The notes beneath the pieces were generated by a model that searched no databases, had not been told where the DNA came from, and saw only the letters and a list, made by a program, of their open reading frames with translations. From positions 1-33,258 of the forward strand of contig JAOTYM010000042.1 in the NCBI GenBank assembly GCA_029861845.1: DNA of 33,258 nucleotides, read 5' to 3'. Positions 10,481 to 19,901 of this stretch are shown piece by piece. Position numbers and translations under genes: made by a program. The stretch is from Gammaproteobacteria bacterium (GTDB taxonomy: Bacteria; Pseudomonadota; Gammaproteobacteria; Acidiferrobacterales; SPGG2). How positions within the stretch are numbered: position 1 is the first letter of the stretch; each line of letters opens with the position of its first letter.

Positions 10481-12463
10481 TTAAGCAGACTTCTCTACCT
10501 TTAATACTTCTTCGTCGGGGCTGTCCTGCTGTAGCACTTGCAGGATTTCTTTGATCTGTTTTTCCAACGCGATTTCTTGCTCTTTGATACCGTCGCGGAT
10601 GTGATGCAGTTCGTTCACGCGGTCCTCTAACGTATCGCTCGCTTGATGAATGTGCTTGATACTCTCTAGGCGCCGGCGTAACTGTATTTGGCGCTCGCGC
10701 ACCTGCGCTTCCATCGGATTCATGATAGTTCGTAGCCAACCGTCGGCGTCACGGTTAGCCATTTTATAGATCGCACGTACTTTAGCGACGGATGATTCAA
10801 AAAACTTACTGGTAACCGCTTTTTGTTCAGTGAACACCATCGATAGGCTGCTTGTAAACTGCTCATGTTTCTTTTGTAACCGCTTTATCTCGCGCAGATA
10901 GCGCATCACAGAAAAACCGCCAGGCTTAATCTTAGCGAGTCCATGTTCTTCTTGAAACTTCTTGTAAACGCCATCCATGAGTTCCTTGATCTCTTGCGAC
11001 TGTTGCGCAACCTCCTCCATCGTGTCGCGAGCGTACTTAAAGAATTTCTGCATGCATGCCTTCAGTCCGGCGGTGGTCATGCTGATTTCCATGTCCTTCT
11101 TGGTCTCGGCAATGACGGTGCTCAAGCCCTTCATATTGAGGCGTGAATAGAGCTGGTTAGTCTGCTTAGAGAATATACTGCGCGTGGCCTGAAAGCGTTG
11201 TAGGCTCTTCTCGAACACTTCCTTGTCGACCTTAACCTTCTTCATCATGTGTTCGATAACATCCATATTTTTGCCGTTGAGCGAGGACAGTTCGCCCATA
11301 TGCTCACGTACGCCCTTCATGCGTTGACTCGTAAGCATACGCATGGACTTTATGATTTCGTCGACATCGTCCTTGATGTTTTCCCTGACAATCTCGCGTT
11401 TAGCTGGTACCAGTTCCTTACCCAAGGCCTCTTCTAGTGCCATAATGCGGCTGCGCCCCAGGGTTGTTCGCTCGCCCTTTATCTTTGCATAAAGTGCCTT
11501 CTGGGCTGATACCGGATGAATGTTATGCTCGGGGATCGATAGGTGTTTTGCAGTTTCACGAATCTGACGATCGATTTCGCGCTGCACTTCATCCCAGTCA
11601 CGGAGCTCATCCCACAGACCATCGATTTTGTTGAGTACAACCAAGCGACCTTTGTTGGCGCCGCCTTTATGGCTACCGATGTGTTCGCGCCATACTTCTA
11701 TATCCGATTTGGTAACACCAGCGTCAGCTGCAAGCACAAAAAGCACCGCGTGTGCACTTGGCAGCAGATTCAGGGTCAGTTCGGGCTCCGCGCCAAGGGC
11801 GTTTAGTCCTGGTGTATCGAGGATTACCAGTCCTTGTTCAAGCAAGGGGTGGGGGAAGTTAATCATGGCATAGCGCCATTTGGGTATTTCCACTTGACCG
11901 TCTTCAGTGACGCGCATGCCGAGCTCGGCCTCATCCTCGGCGACATGTAGGCCCAGCGCGCGCGCCTCTTCGGGCGGCGCTGTCTTGAGCTCGGCGATAT
12001 GATGTAGGGCCTTCGCCATCTTGTCTGGCGACTTCAGTTTCAGCTTTACCGATGTCCACTCGTCGCTGAACCCCTTGTATTCGGTAATGGTGGTACCGCT
12101 CTTACGGGTTTCGATCGGGAGTAACCGCAGGGTCGGTGGTTGATCCGGATCGTACATAAGCTCGGTCGGGCACATGGTTGTGCGCCCAGCGCTCGAGGGC
12201 AGGATGCGTTGACCGAATCTGGAAAAGAAGATGGCGTTGATGAGTTCCGACTTGCCACGCGCGAACTCGGCAACGAAGGCAACATAAAGCTTGTCGTCCC
12301 GCAAGGTGGTGAGGATGTGCTCAAGGCGCTGATCGATCTGTGCATCACTCAGCTGCTGACCCTTCAACCACTCGTGAAACTTACCGATGCTGTCGGCCAA
12401 TCCCTTGCGCCAAACGCTATACATCGCGAAATGTCGTTCGATACCTTCGTTCTTCATCGGCAC
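10481..12463 (-). CDS. Bacterial dynamin-like GTPase
   Basis: A 660-residue dynamin-superfamily protein. G1 is AEFARGKS (65-72), where the usual first Gly of GxxxxGKS is Ala65; the Thr of G2 is in RTTMCPTEL (about 95-102), G3 is DTPG (216-219) and G4 is NKID (278-281). About 115 residues separate G2 from G3, which is large for a GTPase and typical of dynamin-like proteins. The rest (from about 350) is highly charged and helical, and the C-terminus (about 580-650) looks like coiled coil. No transmembrane helix is visible, so membrane binding, if any, is peripheral. Bacterial relatives remodel or protect membranes; the role here is unknown. It has no paralogous partner in the window. Confidence 0.88.
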   Translation of the reverse strand: MPMKNEGIERHFAMYSVWRKGLADSIGKFHEWLKGQQLSDAQIDQRLEHILTTLRDDKLYVAFVAEFARGKSELINAIFFSRFGQRILPSSAGRTTMCPTELMYDPDQPPTLRLLPIETRKSGTTITEYKGFSDEWTSVKLKLKSPDKMAKALHHIAELKTAPPEEARALGLHVAEDEAELGMRVTEDGQVEIPKWRYAMINFPHPLLEQGLVILDTPGLNALGAEPELTLNLLPSAHAVLFVLAADAGVTKSDIEVWREHIGSHKGGANKGRLVVLNKIDGLWDELRDWDEVQREIDRQIRETAKHLSIPEHNIHPVSAQKALYAKIKGERTTLGRSRIMALEEALGKELVPAKREIVRENIKDDVDEIIKSMRMLTSQRMKGVREHMGELSSLNGKNMDVIEHMMKKVKVDKEVFEKSLQRFQATRSIFSKQTNQLYSRLNMKGLSTVIAETKKDMEISMTTAGLKACMQKFFKYARDTMEEVAQQSQEIKELMDGVYKKFQEEHGLAKIKPGGFSVMRYLREIKRLQKKHEQFTSSLSMVFTEQKAVTSKFFESSVAKVRAIYKMANRDADGWLRTIMNPMEAQVRERQIQLRRRLESIKHIHQASDTLEDRVNELHHIRDGIKEQEIALEKQIKEILQVLQQDSPDEEVLKVEKSA

Positions 12464-12700
12464 ACCCCGGACGCTAGTCCGTTTACTTCATTTTAGGTGA
12501 TCGCGGCCAATAGATTTGCCGTTTAAGAAAAACACACGAAAAATGAGCCAAGACTGCAGATAGTCGGCATCCCTGCGCCGATTATCGGCTGCGGGCCTAA
12601 GATCACGTTTTTGATGTAGTTGCTTCCTTATAGATTAGAAGAAAACAACTGTAAATCAAGGTGTTGAGTGGCGTCTAGCCGGCGTCGCATCAATTATGGA
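12464..12700. other. 237-nt gap between the dynamin-like gene and mutM
   Basis: AT-richer spacer that must hold the dynamin-like gene promoter on the minus strand. A weak candidate is TTGATT and TAATCT about 16 nt apart near 12630-12660. A small hairpin GCCGA/TCGGC is at about 12578-12590 without a T-run. No ORF with a convincing ribosome binding site and no clear mutM terminator were seen. Confidence 0.4.
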
Positions 12701-13516
12701 TCACAATTGGCAGCGCACGCAAAAAAATACCCGGCGCCCGCCCAAGGTCTGGGCGCGGATGGTCTGGCGGCAGCGCCGACAATGCTCGCCATCACGCCCA
12801 TACACCTTCATAGTCAGCTGGAAGTAGCCCGGCTCGCCAGTGGCCCCCCGGAAGTCGCGCAGGGTAGTGCCGCCAGCGGTGATGGCACTTCTCAGGGTAG
12901 CGCGTACCGCCTGCGCTAGCCGTCGGTAGCGTTGGCGACCAATGCGCCCGGCCGCACGCCGCGGATCGATACCGGCTACGAATAGGGCTTCGTTCGCGTA
13001 GATGTTACCGATGCCTGCCACTAATCGCCCATCAAGGAGCAAATCACGAATGGCACGCTTACGTCCGCGCGACCGTTCATACAGATAGTTGGCGTTAAAC
13101 TCGGGTCCCAGTGGTTCGGGGCCGATATTCGTTAACAACTTATGCGCGGTTGGATCATTACGGGTCCAAAGCACGGCGCCGAATCTACGCGGATCTCGCA
13201 AGCGTAGACAGTCACCATTGGATAACACCAGATCTACGTGGTCATACTTTTCGGGTGGCTGCGTATGCGGCACGATGCGTAAGCTGCCGGACATACCAAG
13301 GTGAAGAATCACATGGCCAATGTCGGTGGCAAGCAGCAAGTACTTACCGCGGCGATCTACCGCCTCAATGGTGTGACCAGGCAGCTCACGCCCCAGCGCT
13401 GTGGGTACACGCCAACGCAGTTGGGGTTGTCGCACAACCACCGCATGGACCATCTGCCGCAGCATGTAGGGCGCAATGCCGCGGCGTGTTGTTTCTACCT
13501 CAGGCAGCTCAGGCAT
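12701..13516 (-). CDS. mutM: Formamidopyrimidine-DNA glycosylase
   Basis: Base-excision repair enzyme that removes 8-oxoguanine and formamidopyrimidines and nicks the abasic site. It begins PELPEVETTRRGI, with the catalytic Pro2 and Glu3 (Pro2 exposed by Met removal), has the Lys in RRGKYLL, and ends with the zinc finger C-x2-C-x16-C-x2-C (246-269). Length 271 is standard. It lies 46 nt downstream of the DUF4340 gene on the same strand and may be the last gene of that transcription unit. Confidence 0.97.
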   Translation of the reverse strand: MPELPEVETTRRGIAPYMLRQMVHAVVVRQPQLRWRVPTALGRELPGHTIEAVDRRGKYLLLATDIGHVILHLGMSGSLRIVPHTQPPEKYDHVDLVLSNGDCLRLRDPRRFGAVLWTRNDPTAHKLLTNIGPEPLGPEFNANYLYERSRGRKRAIRDLLLDGRLVAGIGNIYANEALFVAGIDPRRAAGRIGRQRYRRLAQAVRATLRSAITAGGTTLRDFRGATGEPGYFQLTMKVYGRDGEHCRRCRQTIRAQTLGGRRVFFCVRCQL

Positions 13517-13562
13517 GTTAGCCTACCACGGCAATGAAATTCACAAGGTTACCTATGACCAG

Positions 13563-14420
13563 CTACTCGGCATTGATATCTAGCAACCGTTTGCCGGTGT
13601 CTTCGGTAAACCGGTACTCAAGATTTTCGTCTTCGCGATAGAGCACAAAATCGGGTTTGTAACTGAGAATGCCCAGTGCCAGTTGGTCGCGTGCTTGAAT
13701 CGTCACCCCTTCATCTGCCGCAAAGCTAACACGAACTCGATCGACTACCGGCCTACCCGTGTAACGGGCAACAGCGAGGGCACGCGCATTACGCCATTGT
13801 TCAACAAAATCGTTGATACGATCAGCGGCGAGTGATTCATCTTCGGGTTCTATTGTCCAGACCCCATCGTTACGCTGTAGTCGCAACTGTGGTAACTCGA
13901 GCATCACGGGTCGGCGGTGGTCTGCGAATAGTCTCGGGCTAATGAGATCGACATAACTATACGCACTAGAATCGAAGTAGTGAGCTGAGATCAGATGTAC
14001 CGCGTCTTTATACAGGACGTACTGAGAATTCTTAAAGGGATGGCGTCCACCGATGTGAATCACCTGGTCATCCAGCCATAGCCGCGCAACCGGTTTATCG
14101 AGACCATACTTATCCAGGCTGTCGGTGTTGACAGCGAATTGCCGTTCGCTAGCGGCGGCAGCAAGGCGTAACAAGTTTCTAATCTTGAACTGGTTGGCAC
14201 GTGCCGGCTCGGGTGCGAGCAACACCCACTTGTCTAGCTGTTGTCCAATGACAATCGGTTCATTGTCACCATATTGCAAGCGTACTGTCTTGATATTAAC
14301 CGGATCGATCGCGGTGAATAATACTCGATCACCGTCAGCGTTGCGTTTACTTAGGGCGAATACGGCGAGCAGCGCCACTAACACCACGAGACCAAGGTTC
14401 AACAGCCAGCGAATACGCAT
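13563..14420 (-). CDS. DUF4340-type protein of the Gld-like ABC cluster
   Basis: A 285-residue protein with one N-terminal membrane helix (about 5-24) and a periplasmic domain that contains LDKYGLDKPVARLWLDD and IHIGGRHPFKNSQYVLYKD, segments typical of DUF4340 proteins. Such proteins accompany GldG-type auxiliary subunits; their biochemical role is unknown. It starts 15 nt after the gldG-like stop, so it is the fourth gene of the ABC operon. The family call rests on sequence pattern and neighbourhood. Confidence 0.8.
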   Translation of the reverse strand: MRIRWLLNLGLVVLVALLAVFALSKRNADGDRVLFTAIDPVNIKTVRLQYGDNEPIVIGQQLDKWVLLAPEPARANQFKIRNLLRLAAAASERQFAVNTDSLDKYGLDKPVARLWLDDQVIHIGGRHPFKNSQYVLYKDAVHLISAHYFDSSAYSYVDLISPRLFADHRRPVMLELPQLRLQRNDGVWTIEPEDESLAADRINDFVEQWRNARALAVARYTGRPVVDRVRVSFAADEGVTIQARDQLALGILSYKPDFVLYREDENLEYRFTEDTGKRLLDINAE

Positions 14421-14435
14421 CTGTAAGCGCGGCGC

Positions 14436-15776
14436 TTAGCGCCGGCGTCGCCGCAGCCAGATCACAATTCCGCTGATGACTAGCAGCAACGGCAAGAAGA
14501 ATAAAAACCCGCCACCAATAACCAGTCGCGAAGTCTGCGTTAAATCAAGGTTACGATCTAACGTCACCATCACTGGAATATTGACGTACCTATCGTCGCG
14601 ACTGATCCAGTTGACGATACTCATACCGAGTTCAAGGTTGACGCCATTACCGAGGAATCGGTTGGACACAAAATCGCCGTCACCGATGATCACCACGCGT
14701 TGCTCAATATCCTCGAGCTTGCGGGTTAAGGCGACGGCCAGATTTAATGGTCCGGGGATATCGTCGTCCTTATCCAGTTGTACTGGGCCGGTCAATGGAC
14801 CGGTCTCGGCCCAGGCCGAGTCGCGCGTATCGAGCAACACGGTGCTTTGCCAATCGGTCGATGATCCGAGTCGGATCCCGACGCTACCAGGGAATAGCGT
14901 CGTAATATTTAAACTCTCGACAATGGGGTGCGATCCATAGCGGGTGCCGACAATAGCGGTTGCATTGCGGGTCAACAGCTCCGAAGCGGGGTCAACGATA
15001 ATACCGGGTTCAAATTCGATAGCCAGCAATTCCGCAATCGCTGCGAGGCCGTGCAATGGCTCAGGATCCGCTAACCACAACAGGTTACCGCCGCCGGCGA
15101 CATACTCCTCGATGATCTTGATTTCTCCGGGCAGCAAGTCGATGCGGGGTCCCGCCAACACCAACGCAGTGGTGTTTTGTGGTATTTGTGGATTCTCGGC
15201 CAGCGTAATCACACGTGCCGCGAAGCCGCGCTTCAACAACTGGGCAGTCCAGCTAGAGAGATCGAAATTGGCGTCGCCGTTGGGGCTGCGTTCACCGTGG
15301 CCGCCGAGGAATACTAGCCAGCGCTCACCGGCATGGCCTAGGCGCACAAACGTGTTAGTGATCGTTTCCTCGTCGAATTTGGTTAATGGTTCACTGCTTT
15401 CACCGTATCCGATGATCACCTCGCCGTCGAAGCGTATGCCCGCCTTGCGCGCGCGTTCGGGATCGGTGTCGGGATCGACAAATTCAAGCACGATGTCTGG
15501 ATTGTGTCGCTGGTAGCGTGCCAACAATTCCCGTATGCCCTCGCGTAGGTTGTGTCGCTGGCTGGCAAATGCGGTAATCGTCACTGGTTGCTCTAAGCGC
15601 TTTATCGCCTCGACGCTGGCGTTGGATAGTGAGTTCTTCCCGCCGCGGGTCCAATCGAAGCGTAAGTGATAGTCAGTACTAAGCCACTGCAACAGCCCTA
15701 TTGCGGCGAGCAGAAGCAGCACGAAAACGACATTGACCAACCACAACTGTGCTTTTGGTGACGATGGCACTTTCAA
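14436..15776 (-). CDS. GldG-like ABC transporter auxiliary subunit
   Basis: A 446-residue membrane protein: an N-terminal helix (about 10-29), a long periplasmic domain with the family segments WTRGGKNSLS, FLGGHGERSP and LLWLADPEPLHGLA, and a C-terminal helix (about 418-440) ending in a run of Arg. This is the ABC-type uncharacterised auxiliary family that includes GldG of gliding Bacteroidetes. It overlaps the upstream permease gene by 4 nt. Gliding itself should not be inferred, since these clusters are widespread in non-gliding proteobacteria. Confidence 0.85.
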   Translation of the reverse strand: MKVPSSPKAQLWLVNVVFVLLLLAAIGLLQWLSTDYHLRFDWTRGGKNSLSNASVEAIKRLEQPVTITAFASQRHNLREGIRELLARYQRHNPDIVLEFVDPDTDPERARKAGIRFDGEVIIGYGESSEPLTKFDEETITNTFVRLGHAGERWLVFLGGHGERSPNGDANFDLSSWTAQLLKRGFAARVITLAENPQIPQNTTALVLAGPRIDLLPGEIKIIEEYVAGGGNLLWLADPEPLHGLAAIAELLAIEFEPGIIVDPASELLTRNATAIVGTRYGSHPIVESLNITTLFPGSVGIRLGSSTDWQSTVLLDTRDSAWAETGPLTGPVQLDKDDDIPGPLNLAVALTRKLEDIEQRVVIIGDGDFVSNRFLGNGVNLELGMSIVNWISRDDRYVNIPVMVTLDRNLDLTQTSRLVIGGGFLFFLPLLLVISGIVIWLRRRRR

Positions 15777-16513
15777 CTCCCAAGCCGATCGGCATCGAGA
15801 CGACGTACGCTTAATACCAGGAAGGTAGCAATAAACAGTACGTGAAATGCCGCATCAGCGCTGTCAAACAAACCCCTGAGAAATGGTTCGTAATGGTTCA
15901 TTAGTGATAACTGGCTGAGCCAGTTATTCTCATCGCCCGACCAATCAAGCAACCAAAACAGCAACAGCACGCCGAACGTGCTGATTGCGGCCACGGCTGG
16001 GTATTGGGTAAGTGTTGACATGAATAGGCCGACTGCGACGAATCCAGCCAGTAGCAGCATGAGACCAAGCAAGCCGGAAAGAATTATGCCAATATCTAGA
16101 TTGGCGGCGACAAGCAGTGACAGTGGCATCAGCGTAATCAATAGCAAAAGCAGTCCTAAGAACGATATGCAGCCCAGAAACTTGCCGATCACAATCTCGG
16201 TCATCGAGATCGGGGCACTAAACAGTAGGCTTAGTGTACGGTTGCGGCGTTCGTCACTGATCAAGCGCATGGTTAGCAGCGGCACTGCCAACAGTAGGAC
16301 AATAGCGGCGCTGCCGAACAGCCTGCCAACCACGAGTTCAGTGACCCCGGGGGCGTTGTCGATAGTTAACAATTGTGGCTGTAGCAGCAGATATGCTTCG
16401 ATATGGGCGAGGAACATAAACGCCAGGATTACCTGCACAACCGCCAACATTGCCCAAGCTAGGGGCGAGATGAAAAGTGTTTTGATTTCACGTAGGGCGA
16501 TGGTAAAAATCAC
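15773..16513 (-). CDS. ABC-2-type permease (GldF-like)
   Basis: A 246-residue integral membrane protein with six predicted helices, beginning IALREIKTLFISPLAW, typical of the ABC-2 permease family, and the conserved SDERRNRTLSLLFSAPI cytoplasmic segment after the second helix. It pairs with the ATPase upstream (4-nt overlap) and with the GldG-like subunit downstream (4-nt overlap). Substrate is unknown. Confidence 0.88.
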   Translation of the reverse strand: MIFTIALREIKTLFISPLAWAMLAVVQVILAFMFLAHIEAYLLLQPQLLTIDNAPGVTELVVGRLFGSAAIVLLLAVPLLTMRLISDERRNRTLSLLFSAPISMTEIVIGKFLGCISFLGLLLLLITLMPLSLLVAANLDIGIILSGLLGLMLLLAGFVAVGLFMSTLTQYPAVAAISTFGVLLLFWLLDWSGDENNWLSQLSLMNHYEPFLRGLFDSADAAFHVLFIATFLVLSVRRLDADRLGS

Positions 16514-17463
16514 GCTTCTGCCCCCGCCGCTGCTTTCTGTTCGTCCTTTGTGAACTCAAGAAACAACTGTTCTAGCGACACGCCCTGTGGGGTGATCTCA
16601 ATTAGGCCCCATTCTTTGTCAGCTGCCAGTTTCACGATCTGATCTGTTGGGTCTGCATTTGGATCGCAGAAAACTTGTACGCGTCGCTCGCCGTCCGCCT
16701 GCACAGACTGCACGCCTTCAAGCGCTTGTAGCAATAGTAAGTCCGGCGCCTGGCGAAAGCCGACGGTAAGCAGACTCGATTTCATGTGGCGCGACAGGCC
16801 GTCTATGCTGTCGCTCAGCACTAATGAGCCTTTGTTTATGATCTGTACACGATCGCAGCTCGCCTGTACTTCCGGTAGGACGTGAGTGGAAAGTATTACA
16901 CCGTGATCTTTGCCGAGTTCACGAATGAGGTTGCGGATTTCTCGAATCTGAAGCGGATCTAAGCCTATGGTCGGTTCATCCAGAATCACCACCGGTGGTA
17001 GGTGAATCACCGCCTGCGCCAGGCCGACGCGCTGACGAAATCCTTTCGACAAGTTGCCGATTAGTCGTTTGCCGACATCCTGCAAACCACATTTTTCTTT
17101 CGCGGTATCGCGTGCATGTTTACGTTGCGCGCGATCGATGCGGTTAAGCGCCGCGCAGTAGTCAAGATACTCGTCAACCGTTAGTTCCCTATAGATTGGC
17201 GGTTGTTCCGGCAGATAGCCCAGCATTGCTTTGGCAGCACGCGGTTCTGTTAATAGATCATGACCAGCAATGCTTACGTTACCGGCGCTGGGCGCGAGAT
17301 TACCGCTTATGATCTGCATGGTCGTTGTTTTGCCAGCGCCGTTGGGACCGAGAAATCCAAGCACTTCGCCTTGACCGATACCAAAGCTGATGTTATTGAG
17401 CGCCTGGATGTTGCCGTAGGAGCGGCTGACGCCGTTGACTTCTACCAGAAGTTCACTGCTCAT
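16510..17463 (-). CDS. ABC transporter ATP-binding protein (GldA-like)
   Basis: ATPase of the four-gene export-type ABC cluster. Walker A GPNGAGKTT, Q-loop YLPEQPPIY, signature LSKGFRQRVGLAQA, Walker B VVILDEPTIGLDP and the switch His in STHVLPEV are all present. I use the ATG at 17463 (MSSELLVEV), where homology to ABC ATPases begins; the frame stays open to 17583 but that adds 40 residues of unlikely sequence. First gene of the operon that continues with the permease, GldG-like and DUF4340 genes. Confidence 0.9.
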   Translation of the reverse strand: MSSELLVEVNGVSRSYGNIQALNNISFGIGQGEVLGFLGPNGAGKTTTMQIISGNLAPSAGNVSIAGHDLLTEPRAAKAMLGYLPEQPPIYRELTVDEYLDYCAALNRIDRAQRKHARDTAKEKCGLQDVGKRLIGNLSKGFRQRVGLAQAVIHLPPVVILDEPTIGLDPLQIREIRNLIRELGKDHGVILSTHVLPEVQASCDRVQIINKGSLVLSDSIDGLSRHMKSSLLTVGFRQAPDLLLLQALEGVQSVQADGERRVQVFCDPNADPTDQIVKLAADKEWGLIEITPQGVSLEQLFLEFTKDEQKAAAGAEA

Positions 17464-17575
17464 TCGCAGAGAGTCAGTTCGGGGGGATATGTACACACGC
17501 TGCGCATTAAAAGCAGGCGCGGGCACTTTGTCAATGGCCGACGTGAACTTGGTGCCTACGCTGCAGGTGCACCCA

Positions 17576-17604
17576 GATACCATGCCGGTTTACAATGCAC
17601 GCCA
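17576..17604 (+). promoter_or_regulatory. Possible promoter for the 2Fe-2S/flavin reductase gene
   Basis: TACAAT near 17593-17598 on the plus strand has a plausible -10 match, but the -35 region is poor. It lies in the divergent gap between the ABC ATPase gene and the reductase gene, about 40 nt before the ATG. Confidence 0.3.
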
Positions 17605-17640
17605 TTGCTAATTCAGGCAAGCGTGTGTGAACCATAGGCT

Positions 17641-18651
17641 ATGAACTTTAGCGTACGCATCGAACCTAGTGGGCACGAACTTACAGTTGAGCCAGGTGAA
17701 ACGATTCTTGCTGCCGCGTTAAGGGCAGGGGTGGCGCTGCCCTACAGTTGCCGCGACGGTGCGTGTGGTTCGTGCAAAGGCAAGATTGTGAGCGGTAGTG
17801 TCGGTTATGGCGAATACGAAAAGAAGGCGCTATCCGACGAGGAAAGATCTGCCGGCAAGGCCTTGTTTTGCCAAGCCGTACCACAAGAAGATTTAGTGGT
17901 TGAAGCACGTGAGGTCAGCGTGGCGGAAGGTATCGCCATCAAGATACTGCCGGTACGGGTCATGCGGATCGAGAATTTGGCGCATGATGTGATGGCGGTA
18001 TACCTGAAATTACCACAGACGCAACGCTTGCAGTTCTTGGCCGGACAGTACATCGATATCTTATTGCGCGGTGGGCGTCGACGTAGTTTCTCACTCGCTA
18101 ATCCACCGCACGATGATGAGTTCCTGCAGCTCCATATTCGTCACGTGCCTGGCGGTCAATTTACCGGCCATGTCTTTGGTGAAATGAAAGAGCGCGACCT
18201 ACTGCGTTTTCAGGGGCCTTTCGGTATTTTCTTTCTACGCGAAGATTCTGATCTGCCGATTCTATTGATGGCGGGGGGTACTGGATTTGCGCCCATAAAG
18301 AGTATCGTTGAACAGGCCTTCACTAAGGGTGAGACCCGACCTATGCATTTGTTTTGGGGTGCGCGACGGGAGCGCGATCTTTATCTGCATGAATTAGCGC
18401 TATCTTGGGACCAAAAGTATGAGAATTTTCACTACACGCCGGTGTTGTCTGAGCCGCAACCCGAAGACGGTTGGCAAGGACGCACCGGCTGGGTGCACGA
18501 TGCATTGTTAGCGGACTATCCAGATCTGAGCGGGTTTCAAGTCTATGCCAGCGGCCCACCGCCTATGATCGAAGCGGGTAGAGACGCGTTCTTCAAACAT
18601 GGATTAGCCGACGATCGTTTTTGTTTCGACTCGTTTGAGTTCAGTAGCTAG
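17641..18651 (+). CDS. 2Fe-2S ferredoxin:FAD/NAD(P)H reductase (AscD/phenol-hydroxylase-reductase type)
   Basis: A 336-residue three-domain electron-transfer flavoprotein. The N-terminal plant-type ferredoxin has ligands C37, C42, C45 and C77; the FAD domain has RRSFSLANPP (147-156); the NAD(P)H domain has GGTGFAPIKS (212-221) and ends ASGPPPMI and DSFEF. This architecture passes electrons from NAD(P)H to an oxygenase or dehydratase; the homologue often called AscD (CDP-6-deoxy-delta-3,4-glucoseen reductase) has this plan, but no sugar genes are near, so that name may mislead. The gene stands alone, and its TAG shares a CTAG with the convergent hemY stop. Confidence 0.9.
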   Translation: MNFSVRIEPSGHELTVEPGETILAAALRAGVALPYSCRDGACGSCKGKIVSGSVGYGEYEKKALSDEERSAGKALFCQAVPQEDLVVEAREVSVAEGIAIKILPVRVMRIENLAHDVMAVYLKLPQTQRLQFLAGQYIDILLRGGRRRSFSLANPPHDDEFLQLHIRHVPGGQFTGHVFGEMKERDLLRFQGPFGIFFLREDSDLPILLMAGGTGFAPIKSIVEQAFTKGETRPMHLFWGARRERDLYLHELALSWDQKYENFHYTPVLSEPQPEDGWQGRTGWVHDALLADYPDLSGFQVYASGPPPMIEAGRDAFFKHGLADDRFCFDSFEFSS

Positions 18652-19892
18652 CCGGTACCCGTAGGCCTGTGTGCCGCCGGTTTGACTGCTGTTGGTGCTA
18701 CGGAAGGGATGATCGTCGATAGCGTTTCAAGCCCGCGTCGATAGCAATCAAGCGCCTTGTCGGATTCACCTAGACGTTCCATCAAAGCCCCTAATTCCTG
18801 ATAGGCATGCGCCGTCGGTTGCAGCTTGATCGATGATTCGAGATAGCTACGCGCTTTGCCCCACAACTCGTTACAGATAGAAAGCCGGCCCACTGTTAAC
18901 AAAAGGTGTGGATCGTCCGGTTGTGAAACCAACCAGTTCTCAGCTGTTTCTAGTTGTTTAGCGATGTCATCGCTGCGCGCTCGTCCATAGAGTTCTAACA
19001 GCTTCTCATCCGATTCACGAGCTATCGCCTCTCGCAACAAAGACTCGGCATCATTCATCTTATCTTGTTTTATGAGGTGATCGCAGTAGATTGCGATTAA
19101 CTGGGGGTGCCGTCGCAGTGTCTTGGGCACCGATTGCCAGGCACGATTTAATACTTCAAGCGAACCCGATGGTAATGACATCATAAGTAATTCTCGGTGC
19201 GCCTGTAGCTCCAACGCATCAATCGCATCTGACCCTAACACCTTATATCGTCGCAAATCAGGCAGAAGTTCGGCCAAGCTCGTCCAATCGTTCAAAGCGC
19301 GATAGGTTTGTACCAGCAACCTAAGAATATAGGTGTTTTTCGGCAGTTGCGTCCGTAATTCAGTTAAGGTCGCCAATGCCTGTTCGTCTTGCTGGGTCCA
19401 GGCGTAAAGGTGAGCTTGAGTCATAGCGATGGCGAAACTATTTTGTGGGGACGCTTTCAGGGCGGCGCCTACATACTCGTCGCGTTTTTCCGTATCTCCT
19501 AAGGCCTGGCTCGCGCAGGCGGCGCCGAGATAATTTATGATCGGGCTGTCGCTGTGGGGTAGACCCGTTATTAGCTGATTCTGCGCCTTAGTCCAATTAC
19601 CCTCCGCCAGCCGTAATAGCCCTTGTGTTAGCGAAGCGCGCGCCTTCTTTGTGCTGCGATTCAACCGCCAGTCGGCCATGCTTTGCGGAATTAGCCAAAG
19701 CCGACGTATCAATCGCCCAAGTACGTACAGCACGCCAAACCCAAGGATCAGCAATGGCACGAACACCAACAACGGCATCTCTATGCTCCAAGGCGATCGC
19801 GCGATCAACACGTAACCGGGATCACCGTCGGCAAACATAGTTACCGCAATCGCAATGGCCAAAACGACAACGAAAAAAATTAGTGTTTTCAC
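18648..19892 (-). CDS. hemY: HemY-type membrane TPR protein of the heme operon
   Basis: A 414-residue inner-membrane protein with two N-terminal helices (about 3-20 and 40-63), the HemY_N segment around ADWRLNRSTKKARASL, and a tetratricopeptide-rich cytoplasmic or periplasmic domain. It is not the Bacillus protoporphyrinogen oxidase of the same name; in gammaproteobacteria its role in tetrapyrrole metabolism is ill defined. It starts 9 nt after hemX and ends the hemC-D-X-Y operon. Confidence 0.93.
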   Translation of the reverse strand: MKTLIFFVVVLAIAIAVTMFADGDPGYVLIARSPWSIEMPLLVFVPLLILGFGVLYVLGRLIRRLWLIPQSMADWRLNRSTKKARASLTQGLLRLAEGNWTKAQNQLITGLPHSDSPIINYLGAACASQALGDTEKRDEYVGAALKASPQNSFAIAMTQAHLYAWTQQDEQALATLTELRTQLPKNTYILRLLVQTYRALNDWTSLAELLPDLRRYKVLGSDAIDALELQAHRELLMMSLPSGSLEVLNRAWQSVPKTLRRHPQLIAIYCDHLIKQDKMNDAESLLREAIARESDEKLLELYGRARSDDIAKQLETAENWLVSQPDDPHLLLTVGRLSICNELWGKARSYLESSIKLQPTAHAYQELGALMERLGESDKALDCYRRGLETLSTIIPSVAPTAVKPAAHRPTGTG

Positions 19893-19901
19893 CCGCTTGA
19901 T

